From positions 1,488,001 through 1,552,000 of the forward strand of contig NZ_JAYRJY010000001.1 in the NCBI RefSeq assembly GCF_041906005.1: 64,000 nucleotides of DNA. The letters are read 5' to 3'. The notes under the pieces are model-generated. The model ran no database searches. It was not told where the DNA came from and saw only the letters and a list, made by a program, of their open reading frames with translations. Source of the stretch: Ferrovibrio sp041906005. GTDB taxonomy: Bacteria; Pseudomonadota; Alphaproteobacteria; Ferrovibrionales; Ferrovibrionaceae. Made by a program: the position numbers and the translations under genes. Below are positions 17,805 to 26,589 of the stretch, piece after piece; position 1 is the first letter of the stretch; every line of letters starts with the position of its first letter.

Positions 17805-18293
17805 TCAGGTCAGCCGGTCGATCTGCTCGTCGGTCAGGCTGCCCGGGATCACCGTGATCGGGAAACTCAGATTGCCCGCCATCTGGCCGGCCAGCGCGGC
17901 CACCAGCGGCCCCGGCCCCTCGCCGCCGGGTGCCGCCGCCAACACCAGCATGCGGATCGCCGGATCCTCGTCGACCAGCTTGAGGATTTCGTCGCGTGCG
18001 ATGCCTTCGCGGATCACCAGCTCCGGAAGGATGCTGGAATCCTGATTCACCTGCTCGGCCAGTTTGTGCAGCAGGTCTTCCGCGGCCTCATGCGCTTCCG
18101 AGCGCATGATCTCGGCCACACCGGCCCATTGCTGGAAATCGATCGGTTCCACCACACGCAGCATCACCACGCCGCAGCGGATATTGCGCGCGCGCTTGGT
18201 CGCGTAGCGCACCGCCACGCGCACCTCCGGCGTATCATCGACGACGACGAGGAATTTGCTGCGGCGCTTGGCGTCTGTGTCTTTGTCGGTCAT
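17805..18293 (-). CDS. Universal stress protein (UspA family)
   Basis: A 162-residue single Usp domain. FLVVVDDTPEVRVAVRYATKRAR forms the first strand and helix, and MLVLAAAPGGEGPGPLVAALAG matches the C-terminal nucleotide-loop region, though the canonical GxxGxxxxxxGS pattern is imperfect. ATP binding is therefore uncertain. It is cytoplasmic and usually induced by starvation or oxidant stress. It is convergent with the PAS gene, with only 4 bp between the stops. Confidence 0.88.
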   Translation of the reverse strand: MTDKDTDAKRRSKFLVVVDDTPEVRVAVRYATKRARNIRCGVVMLRVVEPIDFQQWAGVAEIMRSEAHEAAEDLLHKLAEQVNQDSSILPELVIREGIARDEILKLVDEDPAIRMLVLAAAPGGEGPGPLVAALAGQMAGNLSFPITVIPGSLTDEQIDRLT

Positions 18294-18370
18294 GGCGCGC
18301 AGGTTGCCATTGCCGGCGGCAAAAAGGCAATGGTTAACCTGATGGGGCTAATGCTGGTAGCGCGCCGCCA

Positions 18371-19324
18371 TTATTTCTGCAGGATATTGACCACTTCATA
18401 AACCTGCGTGCGGGCGCGTTCGACATAGAATCCCATCGAACCAAGATGATTGGGCAGGATCACCGCATCGGGCTTGGCGTTGCTGACCACCAACGGCTTC
18501 AGGCCGGCACCGGCGGCGAAAGAGGCCAGCATCTGATCCCAGGTGCCGCCCAGTTCGCGGTCGCGGATCACATTGGCATAATCCTGCCGCAACTCGCGCA
18601 GCAGCATGTAATAGGCATAGAGCTGCCCCTTCACGCTGTAGAAGACATCGTCGCTTTCGGTGTCGATCCACAGGCTGCTGCCTTCGGTGATGCGACGGTC
18701 GATGGCCGCCGAAGCCGAACCGATATCCAGCGCGATGCGCTCCAGCGTGGCCTGCAGGTTGTCGCCGCGGCGCTCGAACACGGCCTGCCCCTGACCCAGG
18801 CGCTGGTTATAGCTGAGCAGCGCGCTGCGCGCCTTGCGATACTGGTCTTCCGATTTCGCGGTCGGCAGCAGCGATGTGGAGAAATCGAAAATCCACTTGG
18901 TGCCGGAATACTGCAACAGGCCGGCGGCTTCCTGCAGATCGCGGTCGGTCTGGCTGGACCCGCGCGTGCGGCCGATCTGATCGACCATCTGGAACGCGAA
19001 GCGCCCCAGCGCATGGATCATGCCGAGCTGGTAGTTCGGCATGTTGTCGAGCACCGAGCCGGGCATGAAGAACGGATCGTTCGCCACCCAGCCGTTGCGG
19101 TTCACTTCGCGGTCGATCAGCGCGGCGGCCATGGCCACGGCCCGACTGCCAGGCGCCGTCGGATCGGTGCCGGCGACCTGATAATCGAGATTGTCGTCCA
19201 CCTTGTGGGCGATCAGCATGCCGACCGGATAATACAGGCCGAAAATCAGAACGACGGCAACCACGGTCAGCGGCAGCCAGCGGCCGCGCAGGCGGGTAAC
19301 GAAAGAATCGGCGCTATCGGTCAT
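18371..19324 (-). CDS. DUF2333 family membrane-anchored protein
   Basis: A 317-residue protein with one N-terminal membrane helix (residues 17-38, PLTVVAVVLIFGLYYPVGMLIA). A large helical domain follows: GWVANDPFFMPGSVLDNMPNYQLGMIHALGRFAFQMVDQIGR and LLQYSGTKWIFDFSTSLLPTAKSEDQYRKA, which I recognise as DUF2333. The function is unknown. It is common in Rhodospirillales-type alphaproteobacteria. The start at 19324 lies right after the trpS terminator tail, so an embedded promoter or readthrough must drive it. No clear ribosome site is visible. Confidence 0.8.
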   Translation of the reverse strand: MTDSADSFVTRLRGRWLPLTVVAVVLIFGLYYPVGMLIAHKVDDNLDYQVAGTDPTAPGSRAVAMAAALIDREVNRNGWVANDPFFMPGSVLDNMPNYQLGMIHALGRFAFQMVDQIGRTRGSSQTDRDLQEAAGLLQYSGTKWIFDFSTSLLPTAKSEDQYRKARSALLSYNQRLGQGQAVFERRGDNLQATLERIALDIGSASAAIDRRITEGSSLWIDTESDDVFYSVKGQLYAYYMLLRELRQDYANVIRDRELGGTWDQMLASFAAGAGLKPLVVSNAKPDAVILPNHLGSMGFYVERARTQVYEVVNILQK

Positions 19325-19330
19325 GGTTTC

Positions 19331-19376
19331 AGCCAGAAAAAGAAAGGGGCAGGCCCCTGTAATGTGGGCCTGCCCC
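19331..19376 (-). terminator. Rho-independent terminator of trpS
   Basis: A perfect 11-bp GC-rich stem (19346-19356 and 19366-19376) with a 9-nt loop, followed on the minus strand by TTTCTTTTTCT (19345-19335). This is the clearest intrinsic terminator in the window. It ends about 7-10 bp before the DUF2333 start codon. Confidence 0.88.
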
Positions 19377-19401
19377 GGCAAGGGTTCAAGGCAGAGACGG
19401 T

Positions 19402-20409
19402 TTACGGCCGCAGGAAACCCACGGCATCGTATACATCCCGCAAAATCGGCGCCGACAGGGCGCGGGCTTTTTCGCCGCCATCCCGCAGAATGCCGTCGAC
19501 ATAGGCGGGATCGGCCATCAGCCGGCGCATTTCCGCCGTGATGGGGCCCAGAACGCCAACCGAAACTTCGGTCAGCATCTTCTTGAACTCGGCAAAGCCC
19601 TTGCCGGCGCAATCCGCCACCGCCTGCTCCAGCGTCTGGTCGCTCAACGCGGCATAGATGCCCATCAGGTTCTGCGCTTCCGGCCGGCCTTCCAGCCCTT
19701 CCACCGTGTCAGGCAGCGCCTCGGGGTCGGTTTTGGCGCGCTTGATCTTGTCGGCGATGGCGTCGGCCGTGTCGGTCAGATTGATGCGCGACTGGTCGGA
19801 GGCATCCGATTTCGACATCTTCTTCGACCCGTCGCGCAGGCTCATCACGCGCGTCGCCGTACCGAAGATCATCGGCTCGGTAAGCGGAAACACTTCACGC
19901 CCGTAATCGTGGTTGAACTTCTGCGCGATGTCGCGGGTCAGTTCCAGATGCTGCTTCTGATCCTCGCCGACCGGCACATGGGTCGCCTTGTAGGCCAGGA
20001 TGTCCGCCGCCATCAGAGCCGGATAGGCGAACAGGCCGAGCGAGACATTCTCGCGATCCTTGCCGGCCTTCTCCTTGAACTGCGTCATGCGATTCATCCA
20101 GCCCATGCGGGCGACGCAATTGAAAATCCAGGCCAGCGTGGCGTGATCGGGATTCTGCGACTGGTTGAACAGGATGTTCTTCTTGGGGTCGATGCCCGAG
20201 GCGATCATCGCCGCCGCCAGCTCGCGCGTGGAGCGGGTCAACTCGGCCGGATCCTGCCACACCGTGATGGCATGCATGTCGACCATGCAGAAGATGCATT
20301 CGAACTCGTTCTGCAGCGCGACCCAGTTGCGCACCGCACCGAGATAGTTGCCGAGATGGAGATTGCCGGAGGGCTGGATGCCCGAAAAGATGCGCCGTTG
20401 GAAGGCCAT
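19402..20409 (-). CDS. trpS: Tryptophan--tRNA ligase
   Basis: A 335-residue class I synthetase. The HIGH-like motif is PSGNLHLGNYLGA and the KMSKS loop is KKMSKSDASD. FCMVDMHAIT, FNQSQNPDHATLAWIF and THVPVGEDQKQHLELTRDIA are also diagnostic. It charges tRNA-Trp in the cytoplasm. The start at 20409 follows AAGGGAC at good spacing. It has its own promoter after murJ and its own terminator. Confidence 0.97.
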   Translation of the reverse strand: MAFQRRIFSGIQPSGNLHLGNYLGAVRNWVALQNEFECIFCMVDMHAITVWQDPAELTRSTRELAAAMIASGIDPKKNILFNQSQNPDHATLAWIFNCVARMGWMNRMTQFKEKAGKDRENVSLGLFAYPALMAADILAYKATHVPVGEDQKQHLELTRDIAQKFNHDYGREVFPLTEPMIFGTATRVMSLRDGSKKMSKSDASDQSRINLTDTADAIADKIKRAKTDPEALPDTVEGLEGRPEAQNLMGIYAALSDQTLEQAVADCAGKGFAEFKKMLTEVSVGVLGPITAEMRRLMADPAYVDGILRDGGEKARALSAPILRDVYDAVGFLRP

Positions 20410-20470
20410 GGAAGTCCCTTGCGGAATGGGGCGGTGGAAGGCCCCGGATGTGGGAAAAGTTGAGCGCGCG

Positions 20471-20499
20471 GTTATCGCCGGGGCGGATTGCTGCGTCAA
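20471..20499 (-). promoter_or_regulatory. Promoter of trpS
   Basis: Minus-strand -35 TTGACG (20499-20494), a 17-bp spacer, then -10 GATAAC (20476-20471). It lies 18 bp after the murJ stop and predicts a 5' leader of about 55 nt for trpS. Confidence 0.6.
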
Positions 20500-20516
20500 C
20501 CCCCACGCAAGCGCCA

Positions 20517-22061
20517 TCACCGGCGCAGGGCAGTCCGCCACTCGGCCGGGCGGGTAGCGCCCAAAACCAGCGCCGCCAGCAGGAAGACGGCCAGCCCGGC
20601 GCCGACCAGCACCACGAGCGCGGTCACTCGCAGGCCGAAGCCGCCGGCATACCAGCCAGGCAGCACCAGGCGATCGAGCACGACCAGCAGGATCGCCATC
20701 AGCACGGACGCCGCCAGGATGCGCCAGGCCCGGCTTTTCAGCCGGTCGTCGGCGCGCCAATGGCCACGACGACGGAGCACATACAGCAGCAGCAGGGTAT
20801 TGGCGGTGGCCGCCAGCGCCGTGGCCAGCGCCAGACCGACATGACCGAAACGCGGCATCAGGGCGAGACTGAGCCCGATATTCACCGCGATGCTGACCAG
20901 CGCCAGCTTGACCGGCATGCGGGTATCCTGCCGCGCGTGGAAACCGGGGATCAGCGTGCGCGACACCACGAAGCCCGGCAGGCCCACGGCATAGGCGAGC
21001 AGGGTGGCCGCGGTCTGCTGCGCCGTGACAAGATCGAATTCGCCGCGCTGAAACAGGATCGAGATGATCGGGAATGGCACGACCAGCAAAGCGGCACAGG
21101 ACGGCAATGCCAGCAGCAGGGCGAATTCCAGCGCGCGGTTCTGCGTCACCAGGGCACCGGCATGATCGTCGCGGGCCAGTTGCGCCGAGAGCGTCGGCAG
21201 CAGGGCGGTGGCGATTGCCGCGCCCACCACGCCGACGGTGAGCTGGTTGATGCGGTCGGCGTAGAACAGATACGACACCGCGCCCGCCGGCAGCAGCGAG
21301 GCGAGGATCAGCCCGACCACAAGATTGACCTGCGTGGCGCCGGCGCCCAGGGCGGCCGGCAGGATCAGCCTGAACAGCCGGCGCAGCTTGTCGTTCAGGC
21401 GCGGGCGACGCAGCCGCAGATCGATGCCAGAGCGTTTTGCATCCCAGGCCAGCCACAGGAATTGCAGGATGCCGCCAACGAGCACCGACCAGGCCAGCGC
21501 ATAGCCGGCATTGGGAACATGCGGCGTGAGCAGCAGCATGCCGGCGATCATCACCAGATTCAGCAGGATCGGCGTCGCCGCCATGGCGAAGAAGCGGCCC
21601 AGGCAGTTCAGCACTGCGCCATAGAGCGAGGCGAGGCTGACGAACAGCAGATAGGGGAAGGTGATGATGGTGAGCGTCACCGACAGATCGAAACGCTGTG
21701 GGTCGTCGACGAAACCCGGCGCCAGCAGAATGATCACCACCGGCATGGCGATCTGGGCGATCAGCGTGAAGCCGAAGGTGGCCAGCAGCAGGATCGACAG
21801 CGCGCGTTCGGCAAAAAGCTGCGCCGCCGCCCTGCCCTCCTTGGTCTGGATATGGCTGAACAGCGGCAGGAAGCCGGCGGTGAAGGCACCCTCGGCAAAT
21901 AGCGAGCGGAAGAAATTGGGCAGGCGCAGACTGACGAAAAAGGCATCGGCGACCGGGCCGGCGCCGAGATAGCGCGCGATCAGGAGATCGCGGACGAACC
22001 CCGCGATGCGACTGACCATGGTGAGGCCACCGACAGTGGCAATGGCGCGAAACAGGGACAT
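20517..22061 (-). CDS. murJ: Lipid II flippase MurJ
   Basis: A 514-residue polytopic membrane protein with about 14 helices, of the MOP superfamily. The N-terminus MSLFRAIATVGGLTMVSRIAGFVRDLLIARYLGAGPVADAFFVSLRLPNFFRSLFAEGAFTAGF is the MurJ/MviN hallmark, including the conserved Arg residues and the RxPNxxR segment. It moves lipid-linked peptidoglycan precursor across the inner membrane. It follows glnD by 68 bp on the same strand, an order I recall as widespread in alphaproteobacteria. GGAAG lies before the ATG. Confidence 0.96.
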   Translation of the reverse strand: MSLFRAIATVGGLTMVSRIAGFVRDLLIARYLGAGPVADAFFVSLRLPNFFRSLFAEGAFTAGFLPLFSHIQTKEGRAAAQLFAERALSILLLATFGFTLIAQIAMPVVIILLAPGFVDDPQRFDLSVTLTIITFPYLLFVSLASLYGAVLNCLGRFFAMAATPILLNLVMIAGMLLLTPHVPNAGYALAWSVLVGGILQFLWLAWDAKRSGIDLRLRRPRLNDKLRRLFRLILPAALGAGATQVNLVVGLILASLLPAGAVSYLFYADRINQLTVGVVGAAIATALLPTLSAQLARDDHAGALVTQNRALEFALLLALPSCAALLVVPFPIISILFQRGEFDLVTAQQTAATLLAYAVGLPGFVVSRTLIPGFHARQDTRMPVKLALVSIAVNIGLSLALMPRFGHVGLALATALAATANTLLLLYVLRRRGHWRADDRLKSRAWRILAASVLMAILLVVLDRLVLPGWYAGGFGLRVTALVVLVGAGLAVFLLAALVLGATRPAEWRTALRR

Positions 22062-22129
22062 CTACGCGAACTTCCAGGCAAGCGAGGCGGCTGCAGTATA
22101 GGCAAGCACCGCCGCCACCGCCACCGCCT

Positions 22130-24916
22130 TCAGGCCGCTTTCGCCGCCGCCTTGGCGGATGCTTTCTCGTCGGCTGGCGCGATCTTCTTCAGCAGATGTT
22201 TCTCGATCTGCTGAAGCCGGCGTTTGTCGGTCAGCTTCATCCCGGTCAGGTCCTGCACATAGAACACGTCGACGGCGCGCTCGCCATAGGTGGCGATATG
22301 CGCCGAACCGATGGTGAGGTTGAGTTCATAAAGACCACGGGTGACATCGTAGAGGAAACCCGGCCGGTCGCGGCCGTTCACCTCGATCACCGTCCAGCGA
22401 TTGGATGCCGCGTTATCGACCAGCACACGCGGCTCCACCTTGAAGACGCGGGCGCGGCTGGGCAGGCCCGGCCGTTCCGGCGCGATGGCCGAACGCAACT
22501 TCAGGTCGCCCGACAAGGCCCGCTCCAATGCCGTATTGAGCTTCTTGAGCTGCTCGGACTTGTCGAAGGCTTTGCCCTCGATGTCCTGGATATAGAAGCT
22601 GTCGAGCGCCATGCCGTCATTGGTGGTGAATATCTTGGCGTCCACGATGTTGGCGCCGGCGGCCGCCATGGCGCCGGCAGCGCGGGCAAACAGGCCCGGA
22701 TGGTCGGGGGCATAGAGCGTGAATTCGGTGACGGCGCGAAAGCGGTCTGGTCGCGAGGCGGTGGTCAGGCTGCGCCCGGACTGGTCGGCCTCCCGCATCA
22801 GACCGGCATGGCGGACGATGGTATCGACGTCGTTGGAATACCAGTAATTCTCGTAATGCCGCTTGAGCAGCTTGTCCGTCTCGGCCTTGCTCCAGCCGGC
22901 AAGCAGGCCGCGCACCTTCTCCTTGGTTTCGGCGATGCGCTCCTCGCGGCGGCGGCCGGTGAATCCGCCCGACAGGTATTCCTCGGCGCGGTAATACAGA
23001 TCGCGCAGAAGCTGGCCCTTCCAGCCGTTCCAGATCGTCGGGCCGACGGCGCGGATATCGGCCACCGTGAGGCAGAGCAGCAGGCGCAGGCGCTCCGGAC
23101 TCTGCACGGCTTGCGCAAAATCCACCACCGTCTTCGGATCGGCGATGTCGCGCTTGAAGGCGGTGGCCGACATCAGCAGATGCCAGCGCACCAGCCAGGC
23201 CACGGTTTCGGTTTCCGCCGCCGTCAGCCCGAAGCGCGGTCCCAGCTTCTCGGCCACCTTCTCGCCCAGCACCGAATGATCGCCGCCGCGGCCCTTGGCA
23301 ATGTCGTGCAGCAAGACGGCCACATACAGCACGCGGCGCGACAGCACTTCCTTGATCACATGCACGCTGAGCGGATGGTCTTCCTTCAGCGCGCCGCTTT
23401 CGATGCGCGACAGAATGCCGATGGCGCGGATGGTATGCTCGTCCACCGTATAGGTGTGGTACATGTCATGCTGGGTCTGCGCCACGACGCGGCCAAAATC
23501 CGGCACGAAACGGCCGAGCACGTCAGCCTCGTTCAGGCGGCGCAAAGTCGTCTCGGGATCGTTGACCGAGCAGAGCATGTCCATGAACAGGCGGTTGGCA
23601 TCCGTATCGTTGCGCAGCCTGGCATCGATCAGCTTGAGATTTCGCCGCACCAGCCGCAGGGCCTCGGGGTGGATATCCAGCCCCTGCTCCTGCGCCAGGT
23701 GGAACAGGCGCAGCATCTTCACCGGCTGCTTCTCGAACAGGGTTTCGCTGCCGACATTGAAACGGCCGCCCTCGACTTCGAAGCCTTCCAGCTTTTTCGG
23801 GCGCTTGATCTTGGCCTTGATCGCCGCCAGCGGTTTTTTCTTCTTGTGGCGCTCTTCCAGCGCGGCGGCGAAAATGCGCGTCAGATCGCCCACTTCCTTG
23901 GCCACCAGATAGTATTTCTTCATGAAGCGTTCGACATCGCGACGGCCGGGCCGGTCGGCATAGCCCAGCGCCTTGGCGATTTCGGTCTGCATGTCGAAGG
24001 TCAGCCGCTCTTCCGGCCGGTTGGCCAGATAATGCAGGTGGATGCGCACGGTCCACAGGAATTCCATCGCCTGCACGAAGCGGCGATGCTCTTCGGCATG
24101 CAGCAGGCCGCGCGCGATCAGCTCGGCGGTGTCTTCGATGCCATAAACGTATTTGGTGATCCAGACCAGGGTGTGCAGATCGCGCAGCCCGCCCTTGCCT
24201 TCCTTGACGTTGGGTTCCACCACATAGCGGGAATCACCCATGCGCCGATGGCGATCGTCGCGTTCGGCCAGCTTCTTCTCGATGAAGTCCGGCCCGGTCT
24301 TGGCCACCACGTCGCTCTGGAAGCGGGACTTCAATTGCGCCGCCAGCTCCTGGTCGCCCCAGATCCAGCGCTGCTCCAGGATCGCGGTGCGGATGGTGAT
24401 GTCGCTTAAAGAGAGCCGGATGCATTCATCCACCGAGCGCGTGGCATGACCCACCTTCAGGCCGAGGTCCCACAGCAGGTAGAGCATGTATTCCACCACC
24501 TGCTCGCCCCAGGGCGTCTGCTTGTAGGGGAACAGGAACAGCAGGTCGACATCGGAAAACGGCGCCATCTCGCCACGGCCATAGCCGCCCACCGCCACCA
24601 CCGACAGCTTTTCCGCCGCCGTGGGGTTGGGCAGGCGGTAGACGCGGTTCACGGTGAAATCGAAGACGAGCCGGATGATCTGGTCGGTGAGATAGGCCAG
24701 CGACTGCCGCGTGGGCAAAGCGGGCGTGCCGGCCTGGAACCGGACCTGCACCACGCGCCGGCCCTCGTTCAGCGCCGCCTTCAGCAGTACCAGCGCCTGT
24801 TTGCGCTGCTCCGCCGTGCCATGCATGCCTTCGCCGCCCAACGCATCGAGCTGCAGCGTCAGCGCCTTGCGGTCGATGATCGCGCGTGGATCGGGGATGA
24901 GGGGACGCATCTGCAT
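22130..24916 (-). CDS. glnD: Bifunctional uridylyltransferase/uridylyl-removing enzyme GlnD
   Basis: A 928-residue nitrogen sensor that adds UMP to PII proteins when glutamine is low and removes it when glutamine is high. Domains in order: nucleotidyltransferase (VGGYGRGEMAPFSDVDLLFLFP near residue 110), helical linker, HD domain (YVAVLLHDIAKGRGGDHSVLGE near residue 530), and two ACT domains (FTLYAPDHPGLFARAAGAM and INGRDRPGFLYDVTRGLYELN-like segments after residue 730). The C-terminus is Lys/Ala-rich. A -10-like TATAAG lies 6 bp before the ATG, so a leaderless transcript is possible, but no -35 is evident. Confidence 0.96.
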   Translation of the reverse strand: MQMRPLIPDPRAIIDRKALTLQLDALGGEGMHGTAEQRKQALVLLKAALNEGRRVVQVRFQAGTPALPTRQSLAYLTDQIIRLVFDFTVNRVYRLPNPTAAEKLSVVAVGGYGRGEMAPFSDVDLLFLFPYKQTPWGEQVVEYMLYLLWDLGLKVGHATRSVDECIRLSLSDITIRTAILEQRWIWGDQELAAQLKSRFQSDVVAKTGPDFIEKKLAERDDRHRRMGDSRYVVEPNVKEGKGGLRDLHTLVWITKYVYGIEDTAELIARGLLHAEEHRRFVQAMEFLWTVRIHLHYLANRPEERLTFDMQTEIAKALGYADRPGRRDVERFMKKYYLVAKEVGDLTRIFAAALEERHKKKKPLAAIKAKIKRPKKLEGFEVEGGRFNVGSETLFEKQPVKMLRLFHLAQEQGLDIHPEALRLVRRNLKLIDARLRNDTDANRLFMDMLCSVNDPETTLRRLNEADVLGRFVPDFGRVVAQTQHDMYHTYTVDEHTIRAIGILSRIESGALKEDHPLSVHVIKEVLSRRVLYVAVLLHDIAKGRGGDHSVLGEKVAEKLGPRFGLTAAETETVAWLVRWHLLMSATAFKRDIADPKTVVDFAQAVQSPERLRLLLCLTVADIRAVGPTIWNGWKGQLLRDLYYRAEEYLSGGFTGRRREERIAETKEKVRGLLAGWSKAETDKLLKRHYENYWYSNDVDTIVRHAGLMREADQSGRSLTTASRPDRFRAVTEFTLYAPDHPGLFARAAGAMAAAGANIVDAKIFTTNDGMALDSFYIQDIEGKAFDKSEQLKKLNTALERALSGDLKLRSAIAPERPGLPSRARVFKVEPRVLVDNAASNRWTVIEVNGRDRPGFLYDVTRGLYELNLTIGSAHIATYGERAVDVFYVQDLTGMKLTDKRRLQQIEKHLLKKIAPADEKASAKAAAKAA

Positions 24917-24971
24917 GGCAAGCTTATAACCTATCTAGGGCGGCTACACGCCCAGGAAATCGCTACTGGGG

Positions 24972-25020
24972 AATCACACGCCCGGAAAATCACACGCCGG
25001 GAAAATCATACGCTCTGGAA
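24972..25020. repeat. Three 16-bp tandem repeats at the SDR stop codon
   Basis: Units AATCACACGCCCGGAA (24972-24987), AATCACACGCCGGGAA (24988-25003) and a diverged AATCATACGCTCTGGA (25004-25019). The diverged unit carries the SDR stop codon (25006-25008). The repeat fills most of the gap between the SDR gene and glnD. Confidence 0.8.
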
Positions 25021-25821
25021 ATTCACCATGCCGCCGCCATCGATGATCATGGTCTGGCCGGTCATGAAGCGGCCGGCGGCGGAGGCAAGAAACACGGCGG
25101 CACCCGCGATCTCGTCGGGATCGCCGATCCGCTTCAGCGCATAACCCTTGGTGGCTTTCTTGGAGATTTCCGGATTCTCCCACAGGGCGCGGGCGAAGTC
25201 GGTTTTGATCAGGCCCGGCGCGATGCAGTTGGCGCGGATATTCTGCGGGCCCCATTCCACGGCAAGATTGCGGGCCAGTTGCATGTCGGCCGCCTTGGAG
25301 ATGCCATAGGCGCCCAGTGTATTGGAGCCGAACAGGCCGCCCACCGACGAGATGATGATGATCGCGCCGTCCTGGCGTCTGGCCATGTCGGGGGCGGCCA
25401 TGTTGCACAGCCAGTGGTTCGACTTGATGTTGACATCCATGATCTTGTCGAAGGCATCGTCGGGAATGTCCTTCGACGGGCCGAAAAAGGGATTCACCGC
25501 GGCATTGCAGACCAGGATGTCGATACGGCCCCAATGCTTGATGGTGGTATCGACCAGGGCCTGAAGCTGCGCCTTCTCAGACACATTGCAGGGCACCACG
25601 ATCGCCTCGCCCGCTTCCCCATTCAGAGTCGTGGCCGAACGGATTTCCTCGGCCACCTTTTCGCAGGCATCGGCCTTGCGGCTGGTCACCACCACTTTTG
25701 CGCCATGCTGGGCCATGCGGATGGCGATGGCGCGACCGATGCCGCGGCTGGAACCGGTGATCACTGCCACCTTGCCGGTCAGGTCGAAAAGGGTATCGCG
25801 GGCATTCGGGGCAAGGGTCAT
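25006..25821 (-). CDS. Short-chain dehydrogenase/reductase (SDR)
   Basis: A 271-residue classical SDR. The cofactor site is VITGSSRGIGRAIA (TGxxxGIG); NNAG is present as VCNAAV; the catalytic residues are Ser in IIISSVGG and YxxxK as YGISKAA; the C-terminus ends with DGGGMVNFQSV. The Arg in TSRKAD suggests NADP(H) preference. The substrate is unknown; the closest look is to glucose/3-oxoacyl-type reductases. It is monocistronic and divergent from the lipoprotein gene. The stop lies within a small tandem repeat. Confidence 0.9.
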   Translation of the reverse strand: MTLAPNARDTLFDLTGKVAVITGSSRGIGRAIAIRMAQHGAKVVVTSRKADACEKVAEEIRSATTLNGEAGEAIVVPCNVSEKAQLQALVDTTIKHWGRIDILVCNAAVNPFFGPSKDIPDDAFDKIMDVNIKSNHWLCNMAAPDMARRQDGAIIIISSVGGLFGSNTLGAYGISKAADMQLARNLAVEWGPQNIRANCIAPGLIKTDFARALWENPEISKKATKGYALKRIGDPDEIAGAAVFLASAAGRFMTGQTMIIDGGGMVNFQSV

Positions 25822-25925
25822 GGCGGTTCCTGTCCTGTCGTGTTGGTCTGTTTTTCTGGCTTTTCCTTGAATGACGGCAGCTTAAACCGGCCGCGCTGCC
25901 GATGGGAACCTTCCGCCATAGCCCC

Positions 25926-25931
25926 TATAAT
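25926..25931 (+). promoter_or_regulatory. -10 box for a leaderless lipoprotein transcript
   Basis: A consensus TATAAT ends 6 bp before the ATG at 25938; the -35 (TGGGAA at 25903-25908, 17-bp spacer) is weak. Start of transcription would fall on the start codon, which fits the lack of a ribosome-binding site. Confidence 0.5.
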
Positions 25932-25937
25932 AAATGT

Positions 25938-26447
25938 ATGACCCTGTTCCGCCGCCTATCCGTCCTGAGCCTGATGTTGCCCCTGCTGCTGGCTGGGCTG
26001 TTGGCCGCCTGCGGCAGCACGCCCCCGCCCCCGCCCCGGGCCGCCGCCTGGCTGGGCAGCCAAAGCGGCCGGGTCTTTGTGCGGGTGCTGGCGGTCGATC
26101 CGGTCAATGCCATGGAGCTGACCGCTCCCGATGGCCGGGTCTTTGCGCCCGAGAACCTGCGGGCCGAACAACGCCCGCGCAGCAATGACGAACCCTGGCG
26201 CCCCGGCATTGGTCTGGGTGGATCGGTCGGCTCGGGCAGCGGCAGCGATGTTGGCATCGGCATTTCCCTGCCCATGGGCAACCCGTTCGCCCGCGAGGCC
26301 CCGCGCGGCGCCATCGCCAGCGAGGCGCAGTTCATGCTGCCGGCCGAGGCGCTGGCCTCGTATCGCAATCGCCCGCAGGACTGGCGGCTGGACCTGCAAT
26401 TCCCCGGCCGCAGCACGGGGCTGCAGGCACCGCCGCTGGCACCCTGA
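25938..26447 (+). CDS. Hypothetical lipoprotein
   Basis: A 169-residue protein with a lipoprotein signal (LMLPLLLAGLLAAC, Cys about residue 25), then a poly-Pro stretch and a compact domain: VFVRVLAVDPVNAMELTAPDGRVFAPENLRAEQ, a Gly/Ser-rich loop (GLGGSVGSGSGSDVGIGISLP) and a C-terminal strand (WRLDLQFPG). I do not recognise the family. The Gly-Ser tract in mid-domain is odd. It lies upstream of another unknown gene on the same strand, but 142 bp away. Function unknown; likely anchored in the inner or outer membrane. Confidence 0.75.
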   Translation: MTLFRRLSVLSLMLPLLLAGLLAACGSTPPPPPRAAAWLGSQSGRVFVRVLAVDPVNAMELTAPDGRVFAPENLRAEQRPRSNDEPWRPGIGLGGSVGSGSGSDVGIGISLPMGNPFAREAPRGAIASEAQFMLPAEALASYRNRPQDWRLDLQFPGRSTGLQAPPLAP

Positions 26448-26589
26448 AGCCGGACCTCTCGGCAAAAGCTGCCGACAGGCGCAGCGCGGGCTTAATAAAA
26501 TATCCCTGAAATCCGGCATTTTAACCATGGCATGGGGTTTGCTCCGCTTCTGCCAGGAACCCGAAGTCCGGACCCAAGGAGTACAAGTC

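Noticed and set aside
22196..24409. A 737-codon open frame on the plus strand
   Set aside because: Antisense to glnD, which has complete family motifs; low-complexity shadow.
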